The position numbers were made by a program, and so were the translations under genes. The notes under the pieces were generated by a model that made no database searches, was not told where the DNA came from, and worked only from the letters and a program-made list of their open reading frames with translations. Positions 62,891-64,000 of a DNA stretch of 64,000 nt are shown here, in pieces. The DNA comes from QPIN01 sp965224575 (GTDB lineage Bacteria; Pseudomonadota; Gammaproteobacteria; Methylococcales; Methylomonadaceae), in assembly GCA_965224575.1 (NCBI GenBank), contig CBDCZQ010000004.1:62001-126000 (forward strand). The letters run 5' to 3'. Every line of letters starts with the position of its first letter. Positions within the stretch are counted from its first letter, which is position 1.

Positions 62891-64000
62891 TTAATCTATA
62901 TTTTCAGCAATAACGAGTCTTTCACTCAATTGCTGTATATTAATAATCACCTCATCACAACCATTTCTGCTTTCTTCCCTGGCAAAATCTTCTAAGGAAG
63001 CTGCTGGCTCAGTAAAAACATCATAGCCTACTGTTCCACCTGCACCTTTTAACCAATGTCCTAGGTTGATTAAGGCATCAAAATCTTTTTCATGTAGTGC
63101 CTTATGCATTGCTGATACTTGCTCCTCAACACGCGATATAAACTTTGCAATGACTGGATGAAATTTTGGAATAGCCCCCAGTCTAGAATAAATGGGTTCA
63201 ATTTTGTCCGGGCTTGACATGTTTTTATCATCGACAGATAACTCCCCATGCAGCGGCTCATTTACACTATTTGGTTTTTGATCACATTGTTTGGCACCTA
63301 ATTCTTCTGCCAGTAGATCAATAAGTTTATCGATTTCTATCGGTTTAGCTTGATAACCAGAATAACCAGCGGCAAAACATTCTTCCTCAAACCCTTTCAT
63401 GGCGTGAGCCGTTAAAGCTACAACCGGACATTTCAAGCCACCTTCCCGCATTTTTTTAACCGCTGTAAAACCATCCATAACCGGCATTTGCACATCCATT
63501 AAAATAATATCAAAAGATGTTTCTAATGCTTTATCTAATGCTTCTTTTCCATTAATGGCGGTTTCTACATTAAGTCCAATATCATTTAAGACTAACTCCA
63601 GCAATTCCCTATTTTCATTACCATCATCAACAACCAAAACCTGAGAAGCAGGAAACTCCCAAAATTTTTGAATCTGTTGGTTGGTTTTCTTCACATTATT
63701 AAGAACGACTTCCGGCTCTATAAACTGTACACCTGCAAGTGACCCTGCATTAATAAACACAGAAAAAACACTACCCTTTCCAGGTTCACTGGTCACAGAA
63801 ATATCACCACCCAGTGCTTTAGCAAATTTATTACTGATTGCAAGTCCTAAGCCTGTACCTCCAAACCGTCTAGTAACCGTACTATCTGCCTGAACAAAGG
63901 GATCAAAAATAGAGCCAAGACATGCTTTTTTCATCCCAATCCCGGTATCAGTAATATCAATCCTGATTTTTGGCTCATCTTCTACCAAGGCTTTAATACA
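62891..64000 (-). CDS. Hybrid sensor histidine kinase, C-terminal part (cut by window edge)
   Basis: 370 codons including the stop, of a gene that enters from beyond the window. Visible are the end of the ATPase domain (ITDTGIGM, FVQADSTVTRRFGGTGLGLAIS), a REC domain with VVDDG and phosphoacceptor Asp in IILMDVQMPVMDG, and a C-terminal Hpt domain with His in LGHWLKGAGGTVGYDVF. The membrane, sensor and HisKA parts lie outside. The next gene, 143 bases downstream, is a REC-GGDEF-EAL regulator, so a phosphorelay to c-di-GMP is likely. Confidence 0.92.
   Translation of the reverse strand, partial: CIKALVEDEPKIRIDITDTGIGMKKACLGSIFDPFVQADSTVTRRFGGTGLGLAISNKFAKALGGDISVTSEPGKGSVFSVFINAGSLAGVQFIEPEVVLNNVKKTNQQIQKFWEFPASQVLVVDDGNENRELLELVLNDIGLNVETAINGKEALDKALETSFDIILMDVQMPVMDGFTAVKKMREGGLKCPVVALTAHAMKGFEEECFAAGYSGYQAKPIEIDKLIDLLAEELGAKQCDQKPNSVNEPLHGELSVDDKNMSSPDKIEPIYSRLGAIPKFHPVIAKFISRVEEQVSAMHKALHEKDFDALINLGHWLKGAGGTVGYDVFTEPAASLEDFAREESRNGCDEVIINIQQLSERLVIAENID

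Overview
The window is an AT-rich stretch of chromosome from a Gram-negative gammaproteobacterium. The supporting genes are lolD/lolC, bamE, waaA, hldD, rnfH/ratA, rsmJ, slyD, rnr-rlmB and a fur/bamE divergent pair. A lone SoxC-type sulfite dehydrogenase with its cytochrome, TusA, CysG, a very dense c-di-GMP and two-component gene set, and a dispersed palindromic repeat with GTAGGTTGGGC ends are compatible with a free-living sulfur- or methane-oxidising lineage (Thiotrichales/Methylococcales type). That placement is inference; no 16S rRNA or lineage-specific enzyme is present. There is no prophage, plasmid backbone or CRISPR array.

Layout. 1-230: start of a CDF metal transporter. 320-7989: a leftward SUF iron-sulfur operon (Rrf2 regulator, sufB, sufC, sufD, sufS, sufU, then rsmJ and a Rieske ferredoxin), interrupted by a rightward Uma2-family gene. 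A 17-bp palindrome in front of the regulator is a likely operator. 8135-19805: a signalling block with a periplasmic repeat protein, a 1363-residue hybrid sensor kinase, a REC-PAS-PAS-GGDEF-EAL regulator, a GGDEF protein, and facing them a PAS-GGDEF-EAL protein, a CheC phosphatase and a CheY-like receiver. 19868-31488: housekeeping (comEC, DUF5610, DUF2062, lolD, lolC, fur, bamE, rnfH, ratA, an NSS transporter, smpB, tusA, cysG). 31510-35162: a WD40 lipoprotein, a small cytochrome c, a membrane protein and argG.

35219-41264 is the accessory part of the window. It holds a response regulator that appears to start at ATT, a decayed glycosyltransferase fragment, a Roc-COR GTPase whose N-terminal third is an Ala/Asn/Tyr repeat encoded by a GC-rich minisatellite, and a Tag-type DNA glycosylase. 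Two pentanucleotide microsatellites (TCAAA x9 and GGTAA x13) bracket the GTPase. 41312-50781: TraB/GumN protein, FetB-like permease, slyD, rlmB, rnr, two tandem double-receiver proteins, an FMN reductase, and the sulfite dehydrogenase with its cytochrome. 50870-53284: a YbjQ protein, an intact-ended but frameshifted IS4-type insertion sequence, a decayed mobile remnant, a candidate terminator-ended small RNA and tRNA-Ser(TGA). 53427-60334: tilS, accA, waaA, hldD and the rpsF-rpsR-DUF2232-rplI operon. 60960-64000: a second kinase plus c-di-GMP regulator pair; the kinase runs off the window.

How the genes fit together. Two independent hybrid-kinase to REC-GGDEF-EAL modules (9055-16676 and 60960-64000) suggest phosphorelay control of c-di-GMP. 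The CheC/CheY pair sits beside the first module without CheA or a chemoreceptor. Iron handling is represented by fur and SUF, and sulfur handling by TusA, CysG and the sulfite dehydrogenase. The best candidates for something undescribed are the microsatellite-flanked Roc-COR protein, the periplasmic repeat protein fused by context to a Cache-domain kinase, and the candidate RNA at 52911-53018.
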